From the NCBI GenBank assembly GCA_030431485.1, contig JAUIIR010000004.1, positions 62,001 through 126,000 on the forward strand: 64,000 nucleotides of DNA, given 5' to 3'. Below, piece after piece: positions 42,188 through 50,471 of the stretch; position 1 is the first letter of the stretch, and each line of letters begins with the position of its first letter. This stretch comes from Alphaproteobacteria bacterium. GTDB taxonomy: Bacteria; Pseudomonadota; Alphaproteobacteria; Rhodobacterales; Rhodobacteraceae. A program made the translations under genes and the position numbers. The notes below the pieces were generated by a model. The model did not search any database. It was given only the letters and a program-made list of their open reading frames with translations, and was not told the DNA's origin.

Positions 42188-42346
42188 ATGGACCTTTTAC
42201 GCATCATCGCAGCCGTCATCTTGCCACCTTTGGGGACATTCCTTGAGGTCGGTCTGAGCAAGCAATTCTGGCTTAATATCCTGCTGACCCTTCTTGGTTA
42301 TATTCCGGGGATTGTTCATGCCGTCTACATCATTGCCCGCCGCTGA
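42188..42346 (+). CDS. Pmp3/YqaE (UPF0057) family small membrane protein
   Basis: 52-aa proteolipid with two hydrophobic helices and the family core ILPPLGTFLEVGLSKQFWLN followed by GYIPGIVHAVYIIAR. Yeast Pmp3 relatives affect membrane potential and salt tolerance. AGGAGGGGTCA precedes the ATG. It overlaps the DUF4112 start by 29 bases. Confidence 0.9.
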   Translation: MDLLRIIAAVILPPLGTFLEVGLSKQFWLNILLTLLGYIPGIVHAVYIIARR

Positions 42347-42716
42347 CGCGGCTGACCGGATGGCGCGGATCGAGCGCGTGGCGGGACTTCTCGACTCACG
42401 GTTTCGTATTCCCGGCATAGGTATCCGTGTCGGTTGGGACTCGATACTCGGTCTCGTTCCTGGTCTTGGTGATGCCGTCACGACGGTACCAGCGGGCTGG
42501 ATGATTTGGCAGACCTATCAGATGGGCGCGCGCAAGCGGACCTTAGCGCGGATGGGTGTCAACGCGGCGATCGACCTGTTTGTCGGCGGACTTCCCATAA
42601 TCGGCGATGTCTTCGACGTCGCCTTCAAATCACATAAACGCAACCTTGCGCTGCTGCAGGACGACATACAGCGCAGGACCATTCACGCAAGTAGCGAGGA
42701 GATGGCACATGGCTGA
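42318..42716 (+). CDS. DUF4112 domain membrane protein
   Basis: 132-aa protein with the DUF4112 core LDSRFRIPGIGIRVGWDSILGLVPGLGDAV near residues 25-55, written here in short as GWDSILGLVPGLGD, and a second hydrophobic block GVNAAIDLFVGGLPIIGD. I start it at 42318 (GGGGATTG upstream); 42294 is an in-frame alternative. It sits in the GSR-driven cluster. Function unknown. Confidence 0.85.
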   Translation: MPSTSLPAADAADRMARIERVAGLLDSRFRIPGIGIRVGWDSILGLVPGLGDAVTTVPAGWMIWQTYQMGARKRTLARMGVNAAIDLFVGGLPIIGDVFDVAFKSHKRNLALLQDDIQRRTIHASSEEMAHG

Positions 42717-42921
42717 ACGTCACAGATCAAAAGATGGGCGCCGCGAAACAGAGGAGGTCTTCGGCGACGCCGCTGACATATCTCATCAGGGTCGGTCTGG
42801 CGGTCGCCTTGCCCGGACAATCGGTTCCGAGGATGAAGAGAAGCGCAGCACAGAGCGGCCAGCCGGCAAGACCCGTGTCACAAAAAGCCTGGAAGATGAG
42901 GAGAGCGACAATGACGCGTAA
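42709..42921 (+). CDS. Small charged hypothetical protein
   Basis: 70-aa hydrophilic protein, rich in Arg, Glu and Asp (HRSKDGRRETEEVFGDAADI, then GSEDEEKRSTERP), likely disordered. GAGGAGATGGCAC precedes the ATG. It overlaps the DUF4112 gene by 8 bases and the host-attachment-family gene by 11 bases, so it is part of the same operon. Confidence 0.7.
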   Translation: MAERHRSKDGRRETEEVFGDAADISHQGRSGGRLARTIGSEDEEKRSTERPAGKTRVTKSLEDEESDNDA

Positions 42922-43375
42922 ATCGGGCGTGCCACATAATGCATGGGTTATCATCGTTGACGGTGAGAAGGCCCTCTATCTTGTTAACAAAGGCGACGAC
43001 ATGGATATGCATCTTGTCGTGCGCGACAAGGAAGAGCAGGAAAATCCAAAGGCACAGGACTGGGCGGCCAACCGTCCCGGTCGTTTTAACGACGGTCCTT
43101 CACCGCAGCGTTCTGCGGTCGATGACACCGATTGGCACCAGCTGGAAAAAGAGCGGTTCGCTAAGGACGTAGCGGAACAGCTTTACAAAGATGTGCACAA
43201 AGGACGCTTCAGCGACTTGATCATTATCGGAAGTCGACCCGCGTTGAGCGAAATCCGGAAAGAGATGCATCCCGAAGTCGCAAAAACCTTGCGCCTTGAT
43301 GTGGCCAAAGTCCTGACCAATCACCCCATTGACGAGATCGAAACGCTTGTCAGCCGGGAAATGGAAAATAGCTGA
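42911..43375 (+). CDS. Host attachment family protein (PF10116-like)
   Basis: 154-aa soluble protein. HNAWVIIVDGEKALYLVNKG at the N-terminus, then RDKEEQENPKAQDWAANRPG and FSDLIIIGSRPALSEIRK near residue 110, match the family first named for plant-host attachment in Agrobacterium. The fold resembles the eRF1 middle domain. A stress or translation-linked role is possible. GAGGAGAGCGACA precedes the ATG at 42911. Confidence 0.87.
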   Translation: MTRKSGVPHNAWVIIVDGEKALYLVNKGDDMDMHLVVRDKEEQENPKAQDWAANRPGRFNDGPSPQRSAVDDTDWHQLEKERFAKDVAEQLYKDVHKGRFSDLIIIGSRPALSEIRKEMHPEVAKTLRLDVAKVLTNHPIDEIETLVSREMENS

Positions 43376-43384
43376 AAATACTTT

Positions 43385-43409
43385 GGAACCTTTTTCAGTG
43401 TGGTTTGTT
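43385..43409 (+). promoter_or_regulatory. Candidate EcfG-type promoter for the 43438 gene and csbD
   Basis: GGAAC (43385-43389), 16-base spacer, TGTT (43406-43409); one -10 mismatch. It is 29 bases upstream of the start at 43438. Confidence 0.55.
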
Positions 43410-43437
43410 AACTAACTGATAAAAGGAGAAAAATGTC

Positions 43438-43680
43438 ATGAAAGTTGGAGCTATTATTGCTGGTGTCGTGCTTGTCGCGGCTGTCGCTTTTGGTGTCTAC
43501 ATGGTGGACATTGATCAAACCGAAGAAGGCGCTTTGCCGACTGTTTCAATTGACGGTGGCAACATGCCTGAATTCGACGCCGAAGTTGGCGATGTTGAGG
43601 TTGGTGAACGCGATGTCACCGTGACGGTGCCCACTGTCGATCTTGAATCGCCCGAAGAAGAAAATGTTGCGTCGAATTAA
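43438..43680 (+). CDS. Small membrane-anchored acidic protein
   Basis: 80-aa protein with an N-terminal hydrophobic segment (VGAIIAGVVLVAAVAFGVYM, probably an anchor or uncleaved signal) and an acidic exported tail rich in Asp, Glu and Val. AAGGAGAAAA precedes the ATG. No family is recognised. It lies 30 bases before csbD and shares its candidate GSR promoter. Confidence 0.75.
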   Translation: MKVGAIIAGVVLVAAVAFGVYMVDIDQTEEGALPTVSIDGGNMPEFDAEVGDVEVGERDVTVTVPTVDLESPEEENVASN

Positions 43681-43709
43681 ATTCACTCAGACCCCGTAAG
43701 GAGGTTCTC

Positions 43710-43907
43710 ATGGATCGCGATGTGATCGAAGGTCATTGGACCGAAATCAAAGGACGTTTGCGCGAAGCTTATGGTGATTTGACGGATGACGACGTCGAAG
43801 AGGCCAAAGGTGACCGGGAACAAATGGAAGGCGTGCTTCAGCAGAAGCTGGGCCAGTCGAAAGATGATGTACGTCAGACGGTGGATCGAATTTTGAACAA
43901 TCTCTGA
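43710..43907 (+). CDS. CsbD family stress protein
   Basis: 65-aa small hydrophilic helical protein with the CsbD pattern IEGHWTEIKGRLREAYGDLTDDD and a C-terminal helix. CsbD is a classical general-stress marker in many bacteria, and its presence here supports the view of a GSR island. AAGGAGG precedes the ATG. A terminator follows. Confidence 0.92.
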   Translation: MDRDVIEGHWTEIKGRLREAYGDLTDDDVEEAKGDREQMEGVLQQKLGQSKDDVRQTVDRILNNL

Positions 43908-43934
43908 TCCGTCTTTGGACCTAAGCACGGAAAG

Positions 43935-43963
43935 CGCGGCTGTATCAACGGCCGCGTTTTTTT
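43935..43963 (+). terminator. Rho-independent terminator after csbD
   Basis: Stem CGCGGC/GCCGCG with a ten-base loop, followed by seven T. Confidence 0.85.
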
Positions 43964-44087
43964 GTGGCATGCTGCCGAAAAAGGTGTCTCACTCTTGCGC
44001 GGGGGGCAGAGCGTCCGTGGCACACGTTCAGGAATTGCGATGAGCCCGCCTGCGGCTTAGGCTGGGACGCGTATTGCTGGAGCCGCT

Positions 44088-45053
44088 ATGTCGTCCGAAG
44101 TTCGAACACCGATCACCCAAGCGCTGCAGGAAGGCGCGTTGACACGCCGGGAACTGAAAGCATTGATGGCGCGCTCGAATGGACCTGCGATTGTGCGGGT
44201 TCTGGGCTTTGCCGGGCTCCTGGCTCTGACTTCAGGGCTAATTTACCTTGCTTGGGAAAGTTGGTTGATCTGGCCCGCTATGTTTGTGCATGGCGTGGTG
44301 ATCGTGCATCTGTTTTCGCTACAGCATGAATGCGTGCACTACACCGTATTCAAGACGCGCAGATTGAATGACATTTTCGGAAATATCTGCGGATATGCCA
44401 TTATTCTGCCGTTCCAACAGTTTCGTTACGAGCACTGCAATCATCACACGTATACGCAGTTGAAAGGGCAGGACCCGGAGTTGATCGAGCTGCCAATCTC
44501 GGTCTGGAAATATCTGTGGTACATTTCATCGGTGCCGTACTGGCGTAATAAATTCAGTCAGATCCTGCGTAACGCGGCAGGGCGATTGAACGAAGAAGAT
44601 CGGACCGTTCTGACCAAGCACGAAGCACCGATCATCATTCGCGAAGCGCGGCTCATGCTGGCGTTCTATGCGACTGTGGCTGTTCTGTCTTTGGCGATGG
44701 GGTGGAATTGGCCGCTCTGGTACTGGATCATCCCGCTTTTTCTTGGCGAGCCGGTCATGCGCGCCATCCGCCTGACCGAGCATGTGGGTCGTCCGAATGT
44801 GGATGACATGAAAGAGAACACGCGGACATCACTGGTCTCTGGTCCGATGCGGTTTCTGTGCTGGAACATGAATTACCACGCTGAGCATCATTATGCCGCC
44901 TCCGTTCCGTTCCACGCGCTGCCCAAACTGCATGAGAAATTGCGTGGCTATGTGTATGTCGAAGAGCGCGGCTATCTGGGTGCACATGCTGACATCCTCA
45001 ACCAGTTGTTGGGCCGCAAGCCGCGCAGCGACAGCGAGGCTCACAAAGCGTGA
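44088..45053 (+). CDS. Fatty acid desaturase (MocD-like)
   Basis: 321-aa di-iron membrane desaturase/hydroxylase. The three His clusters are HECVH near residue 82, HCNHH near residue 113 and NYHAEHH near residue 265, spaced as in membrane desaturases. It has about four membrane helices. It overlaps the Rieske ferredoxin gene by 4 bases (GTGA), so the ferredoxin is probably its electron donor, as in mocD/mocE pairs. The substrate may be a lipid or a small amine compound. Confidence 0.9.
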   Translation: MSSEVRTPITQALQEGALTRRELKALMARSNGPAIVRVLGFAGLLALTSGLIYLAWESWLIWPAMFVHGVVIVHLFSLQHECVHYTVFKTRRLNDIFGNICGYAIILPFQQFRYEHCNHHTYTQLKGQDPELIELPISVWKYLWYISSVPYWRNKFSQILRNAAGRLNEEDRTVLTKHEAPIIIREARLMLAFYATVAVLSLAMGWNWPLWYWIIPLFLGEPVMRAIRLTEHVGRPNVDDMKENTRTSLVSGPMRFLCWNMNYHAEHHYAASVPFHALPKLHEKLRGYVYVEERGYLGAHADILNQLLGRKPRSDSEAHKA

Positions 45054-45370
45054 CGGAGCGGGAAAAGACCTGGACTGATGTGATCGCGGTCAATGAACTG
45101 GAGCCAAAAGATGCAACGCCGGTGACTTTGGGTTCGCGTGAACTGGCGGTTTTTGATACGACAGAGGGTGTTTGCGTTACCCTCGCGCGCTGCACGCATG
45201 GTGCGGCCAACCTGTGCGATGGCCATTTCGATGGAACATATATCGAATGCCCACTGCATCAGGGCTTGTTCGACGTACGCACCGGCGCTCCAAAAGCGGC
45301 CCCGGCACGCATTCCGCTACGTCGGTTTGAGACGCGTGTGCGCGATGGGATGGTGCAGATCCTGATCTAG
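45050..45370 (+). CDS. Rieske 2Fe-2S ferredoxin (MocE-like)
   Basis: 106-aa small Rieske protein. The cluster ligands are C-T-H near residue 47 (RCTHGAANLCDG) and C-P-L-H near residue 66 (CPLHQGLFD). The GTG start overlaps the desaturase stop. It probably donates electrons to the desaturase. The downstream VanA-like oxygenase on the other strand converges on it. Confidence 0.91.
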   Translation: MTEREKTWTDVIAVNELEPKDATPVTLGSRELAVFDTTEGVCVTLARCTHGAANLCDGHFDGTYIECPLHQGLFDVRTGAPKAAPARIPLRRFETRVRDGMVQILI

Positions 45371-45372
45371 GC

Positions 45373-46410
45373 TCACAACTTCTCAGGCAAATTCTGCTCG
45401 GCCTCAATAGTGCGATTGACCATCTGTCGGAAAAGCTTGGCACCGGCATCCAGACCAAGGTCGATATAGGGCGTGGCGGGGTTCTTCATCCCGGTATGCA
45501 CTTTTTCCAGAACTGCGCGGTCTTCTTCGAACGCCATCCGTGCGCCTGCATTCATCCGCTCTGAGACATCCTTATCATGCGGGTCAGTGTTGCGGTGCTG
45601 GAACCAGAAATACCGTGTCTTGTCCTCAGTAATCGGCGTCATGAAGTTGTAGGAAATGTTGATAAGCGTTTTGTCCACAGGGGTACTGTCCGGACCGCCA
45701 GTGCCCGGCGGCGTATAGATCGACTTGTTCAGCCCGATCCCCGGGAGGCACATTTCGTAGTGCTGCAGGCGGTCGCAGACGCCGTCGAATTTTACGAGTT
45801 TGGCGTAATAGGGCGAAGGCGGTTGACCATAGATCCAGCGCGCTACGATCACCCCGCGCTCTGTTTTGCTCACATCAAGCGGACCATCATCTGTGCCTGC
45901 GCCCGCAAACGATGTGACATGCACCCACGCAACATGGCTTGGGTCCAGAAGGTTGTCGCACACCCAGAGGTAATGACAGTCGATGTCCATAGCGCCGCCA
46001 TCGGTGTACCCCCAGTCAGGGCTATCGTAGTTTTCAATCGGGAAAATCAGATCCGGGTCGGCTTTTTCGGGATCGCCCATCCAGATCCAGAGAAGGCGAT
46101 ACCGGTCAACCACGGGGTAGGACTTCACTTTCGCACGTCGCGGGATTTGCCCGCGTTGCGTTGGTGCGTCCACGCATGCGCCCGAGCAGTCAAAGGTCAG
46201 GCCATGATAACCACACTCTACCGTATCGCCCTTCAGATTGCCGTCTGACAGAGGTAGTTTGCGGTGTGGGCATGCGTCTTCCAACGCAACCGGCTCACCG
46301 GCTTCTGTACGGTATATGACAACGTTCTCGCCAAGATAAGTTTCAGCCTTCAGGGCCCGTCCGTACTCGTTGGACCAGCCCGCGACGTACCACGAATTTC
46401 TGATGAACAT
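45373..46410 (-). CDS. Rieske aromatic ring-hydroxylating/O-demethylating oxygenase (VanA-like)
   Basis: 345-aa oxygenase alpha subunit. Rieske ligands are CPHRKLPLSDG near residue 45 and CGYHGLTFDCSG near residue 66. The mononuclear Fe site has the pattern DNLLDPSHVAWVH near residue 154. It is likely vanillate demethylase-like, but no VanB-type reductase is adjacent. The ATG at 46410 is chosen over the upstream in-frame start because MFIRNSWYVAGW is the family N-terminus. Confidence 0.9.
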   Translation of the reverse strand: MFIRNSWYVAGWSNEYGRALKAETYLGENVVIYRTEAGEPVALEDACPHRKLPLSDGNLKGDTVECGYHGLTFDCSGACVDAPTQRGQIPRRAKVKSYPVVDRYRLLWIWMGDPEKADPDLIFPIENYDSPDWGYTDGGAMDIDCHYLWVCDNLLDPSHVAWVHVTSFAGAGTDDGPLDVSKTERGVIVARWIYGQPPSPYYAKLVKFDGVCDRLQHYEMCLPGIGLNKSIYTPPGTGGPDSTPVDKTLINISYNFMTPITEDKTRYFWFQHRNTDPHDKDVSERMNAGARMAFEEDRAVLEKVHTGMKNPATPYIDLGLDAGAKLFRQMVNRTIEAEQNLPEKL

Positions 46411-46507
46411 GCGCTGCCTTTCGTCGTTGCAAAGCCGCCTTTTGGCAGAGTGCACCGGTTCGTGGGGCGGCACCAGTAAGAACAACTGATTGTTTGGATT
46501 AACCTGG

Positions 46508-47479
46508 CTAATCGCTCAGAGGGATCATTTGTGTCTGCGCGTGCTCGCGGATCTGGTTTTGGGCTTCGGTCGTGATCCAGTTCACGAACAGTGCGATCTT
46601 GCGCGCGCGCCGCTGATCGTCGGGGTAAACCAGCCAGTAGTGCAATGGCGACGGAACCGTTTGGGGAAAGGGCTGGACCAGCCGTCCGTCGCGCAAGGCG
46701 TCTATCACCAAAGGGCTGCGCCCCATTGCAACGCCGTCGCCCTGAAGCGTTGCTTGCACCACCATGTTGGACTGCCCGAAACTGCGAATGCGCGCGGGTG
46801 TCGGCAGGCTTTGTCCGGTCTCCCGCGCCCAGTATTCCCAGGTCGGCAACTCTGTTGTTGTGGGCGCAAACTCATCCCTGATCTGCGTATGAAATGCGAG
46901 GTCCGAGATTGTCCGCAAAGGGCGCGCCCCATTCAAGAGCTTGGGGGAGCACACCGGAGACAGAGTCTCCCGCATCAGCGGCACGGCTGTGAATCCTGGA
47001 AAATCACCCGTTCCATAGCGGATCGCAATATCTGCTTCGGCCCGCGCGACACCGCGCAAACCCGTGTCCGTGGTGATCGAGATGGCGAATTCAGGATGCG
47101 CCTGGTCAAAGCTCAGCAGCCTCGGAAACAGCCAGATGAAGGCAAAACCAGGATGGCAACTGATCACAATGGTGGTGTCGTCACGGCGTTTGTCCCGAAT
47201 GTCTTCGCAGACCTCTGATATCTGCCCCAGGCCCTCGGCAATACTCAGCGCAAGGCGGGCTCCATCGCGGGTTGGTAAAGATCTGCGTGCGCCCCGGGTG
47301 ATGAGATCGTGGCCAAGCCATTCCTCCAGCGATTTGACATGCTGGCTGACGGCGCTTTGACCCACACCCAATTCGTCCGCCGCGTCAGAAAAACTGCCGT
47401 GGCGGGCGACGGCCTCGAACGCCCTTAGCGCAGCGAATGGCAAATTCAAGATCATATTAGCCAGACTAATGGCATTCAT
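46508..47479 (-). CDS. LysR family transcriptional regulator
   Basis: 323-aa GcvA-type LysR regulator with an N-terminal HTH (RAFEAVARHGSFSDAADELG, then QSAVSQHVKSLE, about residues 20-60) and a substrate-binding domain. AAAGGCCGC precedes the ATG at 47479. It lies upstream of the Rieske oxygenase on the same strand and diverges from the M29/NicX-like gene, so either may be its target. Confidence 0.88.
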   Translation of the reverse strand: MNAISLANMILNLPFAALRAFEAVARHGSFSDAADELGVGQSAVSQHVKSLEEWLGHDLITRGARRSLPTRDGARLALSIAEGLGQISEVCEDIRDKRRDDTTIVISCHPGFAFIWLFPRLLSFDQAHPEFAISITTDTGLRGVARAEADIAIRYGTGDFPGFTAVPLMRETLSPVCSPKLLNGARPLRTISDLAFHTQIRDEFAPTTTELPTWEYWARETGQSLPTPARIRSFGQSNMVVQATLQGDGVAMGRSPLVIDALRDGRLVQPFPQTVPSPLHYWLVYPDDQRRARKIALFVNWITTEAQNQIREHAQTQMIPLSD

Positions 47480-47545
47480 GCGGCCTTTCAATTGGTTGGA
47501 GCACGCTCACAGAGTTTAACGTTTTTGTGACAAGGAGACACGGAA

Positions 47546-48664
47546 ATGACGGCGTTGGCAGGGGCCCGGAACATGTTGGTGAATTGCGCCAAAGCGCAAG
47601 CCGGAGAGCGTGTTCTGATCGCTTATGAGCCTGCGGAATACGGCTATTTCGATGCGCATGTATTGAACGCCGTCGTCCGGTGCGCCTGTGATCTCGGTCT
47701 GCGGGTCAAGGCTGTGAATGTTGGGTTCACCCCATGTGCAACGCAGTTCTCGGCTGCTCTGCGCGAGGAAATCGACAAAGTCGATATCGTCGTCTTTCTC
47801 GCACGTTTGGGCGACCAGCTGCGCTTTTCCGACATGCCGAAGGATAAGCGGATCGTCGTCAGTTTTGCCCTTGATGAAGGGTTGCTGGGCTCCGGCTTTG
47901 GGACAACGTCCTATGGCGCGTTCGTCGCCTTGAAAGAGCTGGTTTCCAACGCCCTGTCACGTGCGGCAACCGTAAGGGTGACCTGTCCCAACGGCACGGA
48001 TGTGCAGGGCGTCCCCGAGATGCCACCCTGCAATGTCGGCGACACCAGTATCCTGCGGTTCCCGATGTCGGTCTTTAAACCCGTGCCAGCGCAAAGCTTT
48101 TCCGGGTGCGTTGCCCTTTGTGGGTTTCTGACCGGGACCGGTTCTCAGTATTACGAGGGCTACACAGTTGAATTTGACGGTCCGGTCATCGCGCATTTAC
48201 AGCATGGCACGCTGATCGGGTTTGAGGGAATGCCGCAGGACGTATCGGCTGCAAATGCCCACTATGACCGAATATCCCAGACGCTTGGTATAGACCGCAA
48301 CTGTGTACATTCCTGGCACGCGGGTATTCATCCCGGGTGCGGATACCTGCAGGAAGCTTGTGAGAATTATGAAAGATGGGGCGGTGCCGCCTTTGGCAAT
48401 CCGCGTATACTGCATTTCCACACTTGCGGCGCGTATGCTCCCGGTGAAATTTCCTGGAATGTTTTGGACCCGACCATCTGGATTGATGGTGTGCCTGTTT
48501 GGGAAAATGGCGTCTTTCATCCTGTACGGCTCGCCGGGGGGCAGGATGTTCTGGACCGTTATCCCGATGCTGCGGCGATCTTTGACCATCCTGATGCCCA
48601 TGTCGGCCTCACGCAGTTCTGCGCAATGACCGAGCGGCACGCCGTGCTTGAGGTTGCTTCTTAG
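47546..48664 (+). CDS. M29 aminopeptidase-like / NicX-type metal-dependent protein
   Basis: 372-aa soluble protein. His residues cluster at 255-262 (CVHSWHAGIHPG) and 290-292 (LHFHTCG), which fits a metal site of the M29-aminopeptidase fold shared with NicX (2,5-dihydroxypyridine dioxygenase). GVMPPCN-like and FEGMPQDVSAANAHY stretches are otherwise unassigned. AAGGAGACACGG precedes the ATG. It diverges from the LysR gene and is convergent with the amino-acid transporter (4-base overlap). Peptidase versus ring-cleaving dioxygenase activity cannot be told from sequence. Confidence 0.68.
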   Translation: MTALAGARNMLVNCAKAQAGERVLIAYEPAEYGYFDAHVLNAVVRCACDLGLRVKAVNVGFTPCATQFSAALREEIDKVDIVVFLARLGDQLRFSDMPKDKRIVVSFALDEGLLGSGFGTTSYGAFVALKELVSNALSRAATVRVTCPNGTDVQGVPEMPPCNVGDTSILRFPMSVFKPVPAQSFSGCVALCGFLTGTGSQYYEGYTVEFDGPVIAHLQHGTLIGFEGMPQDVSAANAHYDRISQTLGIDRNCVHSWHAGIHPGCGYLQEACENYERWGGAAFGNPRILHFHTCGAYAPGEISWNVLDPTIWIDGVPVWENGVFHPVRLAGGQDVLDRYPDAAAIFDHPDAHVGLTQFCAMTERHAVLEVAS

Positions 48665-49587
48665 GATTTGCGGTTTTCCAATCTGCGGAACAGCATGGAC
48701 AGCCCGAAACAGATCAAGAAATAGAACGCGGCTGTGGTGATCCAGGCCTCAAAGATCAGACGCGTCGACGCCACCAGTTCGACGGTTTTGAAGGTCAGTT
48801 CCTGAACTGAAATGAGCGAGATAATCGCGCTGTCCTTGATCAATGTGATGAACTGGTTGGCCATTGGTGGCATCACCTTGTGCATCGCCTGGGGCAAAAC
48901 GATATAGCGCATTTCCTGAAACCGGTTCATGCCGATGGACTTGGCGGCTTCGCGCTGTCCTCTCGGGATCGATTGAATGCCGGCCCGGACGATCTCGCCG
49001 ACAAAAGCGCTTTCAAACAGCGCCAGAACGATCACACCCGAGATGAGCGACGGAAAGCGACGCATGTCGCCAAAGAAGAACTCCCACACCGCGCGGTTCT
49101 CGGAGCGGGCAATCTCGCGCGCCCAGCTTTCGATATTGAGCGCGGTGATGAGTTGTTGCGACAGGAAGAAGAAGAAGATGAAGATCACCACGACAGGTGG
49201 GATATTGCGCAGAAACTCCAGATAGGTGCGCGCCAGCATGCGGATGGTGAGGTTCTTGGCACAGCGCGCAATGCCAAGGATTGTGCCCAGAATGACCGCA
49301 AGGATACTGGCGTAGATCGAGATCCGGATGGTGGCGATCAACCCTTGCAGGAGGACATTGGCAAACCACTCCTCGCGCACCGTATGAAAGCGCAGGATGT
49401 AGTTGGGGATCAGGTGCCAGCGCCAATTGTAGTTAAGTGTGCCTTCGATCTTCCACCAGATATAGCCGAAGAACCCCAGCACCACGGCAAGGACCATCCA
49501 GTCAAGCCAATGCAGTTTCTTCAGGCGTGTCAGCACATCGAAGACCTTGTCGAAGAAGACGCCCCCCGGCGCATGGCCGAGGGGCAA
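48661..49587 (-). CDS. Amino acid ABC transporter permease (HisM/GlnP family)
   Basis: 308-aa inner-membrane permease. About five to seven helices, a long N-terminal extension, and the EAA-type loop RGQREAAKSIGMNRFQEMRYI near residue 215. The last gene of the four-gene transporter operon. The start at 49587 is a TTG; a GTG at 49536 preceded by AAGG is an alternative. It pairs with the permease at 50472-51317. Confidence 0.87.
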   Translation of the reverse strand: MPLGHAPGGVFFDKVFDVLTRLKKLHWLDWMVLAVVLGFFGYIWWKIEGTLNYNWRWHLIPNYILRFHTVREEWFANVLLQGLIATIRISIYASILAVILGTILGIARCAKNLTIRMLARTYLEFLRNIPPVVVIFIFFFFLSQQLITALNIESWAREIARSENRAVWEFFFGDMRRFPSLISGVIVLALFESAFVGEIVRAGIQSIPRGQREAAKSIGMNRFQEMRYIVLPQAMHKVMPPMANQFITLIKDSAIISLISVQELTFKTVELVASTRLIFEAWITTAAFYFLICFGLSMLFRRLENRKS

Positions 49588-49596
49588 ACGTTGTGA

Positions 49597-50430
49597 TTAT
49601 TCAGGAACCTGATCAGCCCAGTCATTGCCACGGAACCAGTAGTCGTGACGCTGCTTCAGCCAGCCGGTATTGGTTTTCGCGGTGATCCAGCTGTTGAAAT
49701 AGGCAAGCGCGTCCGGATCGCCCTTGCGGACGGCAAAGCCTTCACCACCCGCCTGAAAGGCTTGATTGAACGGCACGTTCAGCACGTCTGGATAGCGGCG
49801 CGCTTCGCTGGACGGCGTAGGCTCGGAAGCCATTGTGGCGTGTGCATTGCCGTTCAGCACTTCCTGCGTTGCGGCACCATCCTCATCAAACAGCAACAAT
49901 TGGGCTTCCGGGAACATATCCGCGATCACAGTGGCCGGGGTTGCGCCGCGACGGGCGGCAAATGTCACGTCCGGGCTGTTGTAGTCCTCAAGCGTAAAGC
50001 CCTCGGTCATCGCCGTGTTGGCAAGGATGGTCATGCCCGAATACGCGTAGGGGATCGTGAAGTTTACCGTCAGGTTACGCTGCGGTGTCACCGTCATGCC
50101 GCTGATGATTGTGTCGAAATTGCCCGACACAAGCGCAGGTATGATGCCGTCCCAGGAGGTCGGTACAAACTCAACTTCGACGCCCATGTCTTCAGCAAGC
50201 TGACGGCCCACGTCGAGCTCGAACCCGATCAGCTCGCCATTGAGGTCGCGCATTGACCACGGCTTGAACAGCGACAGGCCGATCTTGATGACACCGCGTT
50301 CTTTGATGGTTTCGATCACGCTGGCTGCCGCCACCTCTTGTGCGGTGCTTTGCGCAAAGGCGGGCAGCGCGGCTGTTGCCGCCAGCGTTGCGCCAAGGGC
50401 GGCGCCTAGAAATCGTCTTGTGATATTCAT
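49597..50430 (-). CDS. Amino acid ABC transporter substrate-binding protein (family 3)
   Basis: 277-aa periplasmic binding protein with a signal peptide ending near residue 26 (ALPAFAQ). Family blocks are LIGFELDVGRQLAED near residue 70 and GNFDTIISGMTVTPQRN near residue 107. It probably binds a polar amino acid or derivative, possibly one released by the neighbouring deacylase. It lies 41 bases after the permease gene at 50472 on the same strand. Confidence 0.92.
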   Translation of the reverse strand: MNITRRFLGAALGATLAATAALPAFAQSTAQEVAAASVIETIKERGVIKIGLSLFKPWSMRDLNGELIGFELDVGRQLAEDMGVEVEFVPTSWDGIIPALVSGNFDTIISGMTVTPQRNLTVNFTIPYAYSGMTILANTAMTEGFTLEDYNSPDVTFAARRGATPATVIADMFPEAQLLLFDEDGAATQEVLNGNAHATMASEPTPSSEARRYPDVLNVPFNQAFQAGGEGFAVRKGDPDALAYFNSWITAKTNTGWLKQRHDYWFRGNDWADQVPE

Positions 50431-50471
50431 GGATGAACTCCCTGTTCAAAAATGCGCCTGAAAAGCGCGGG

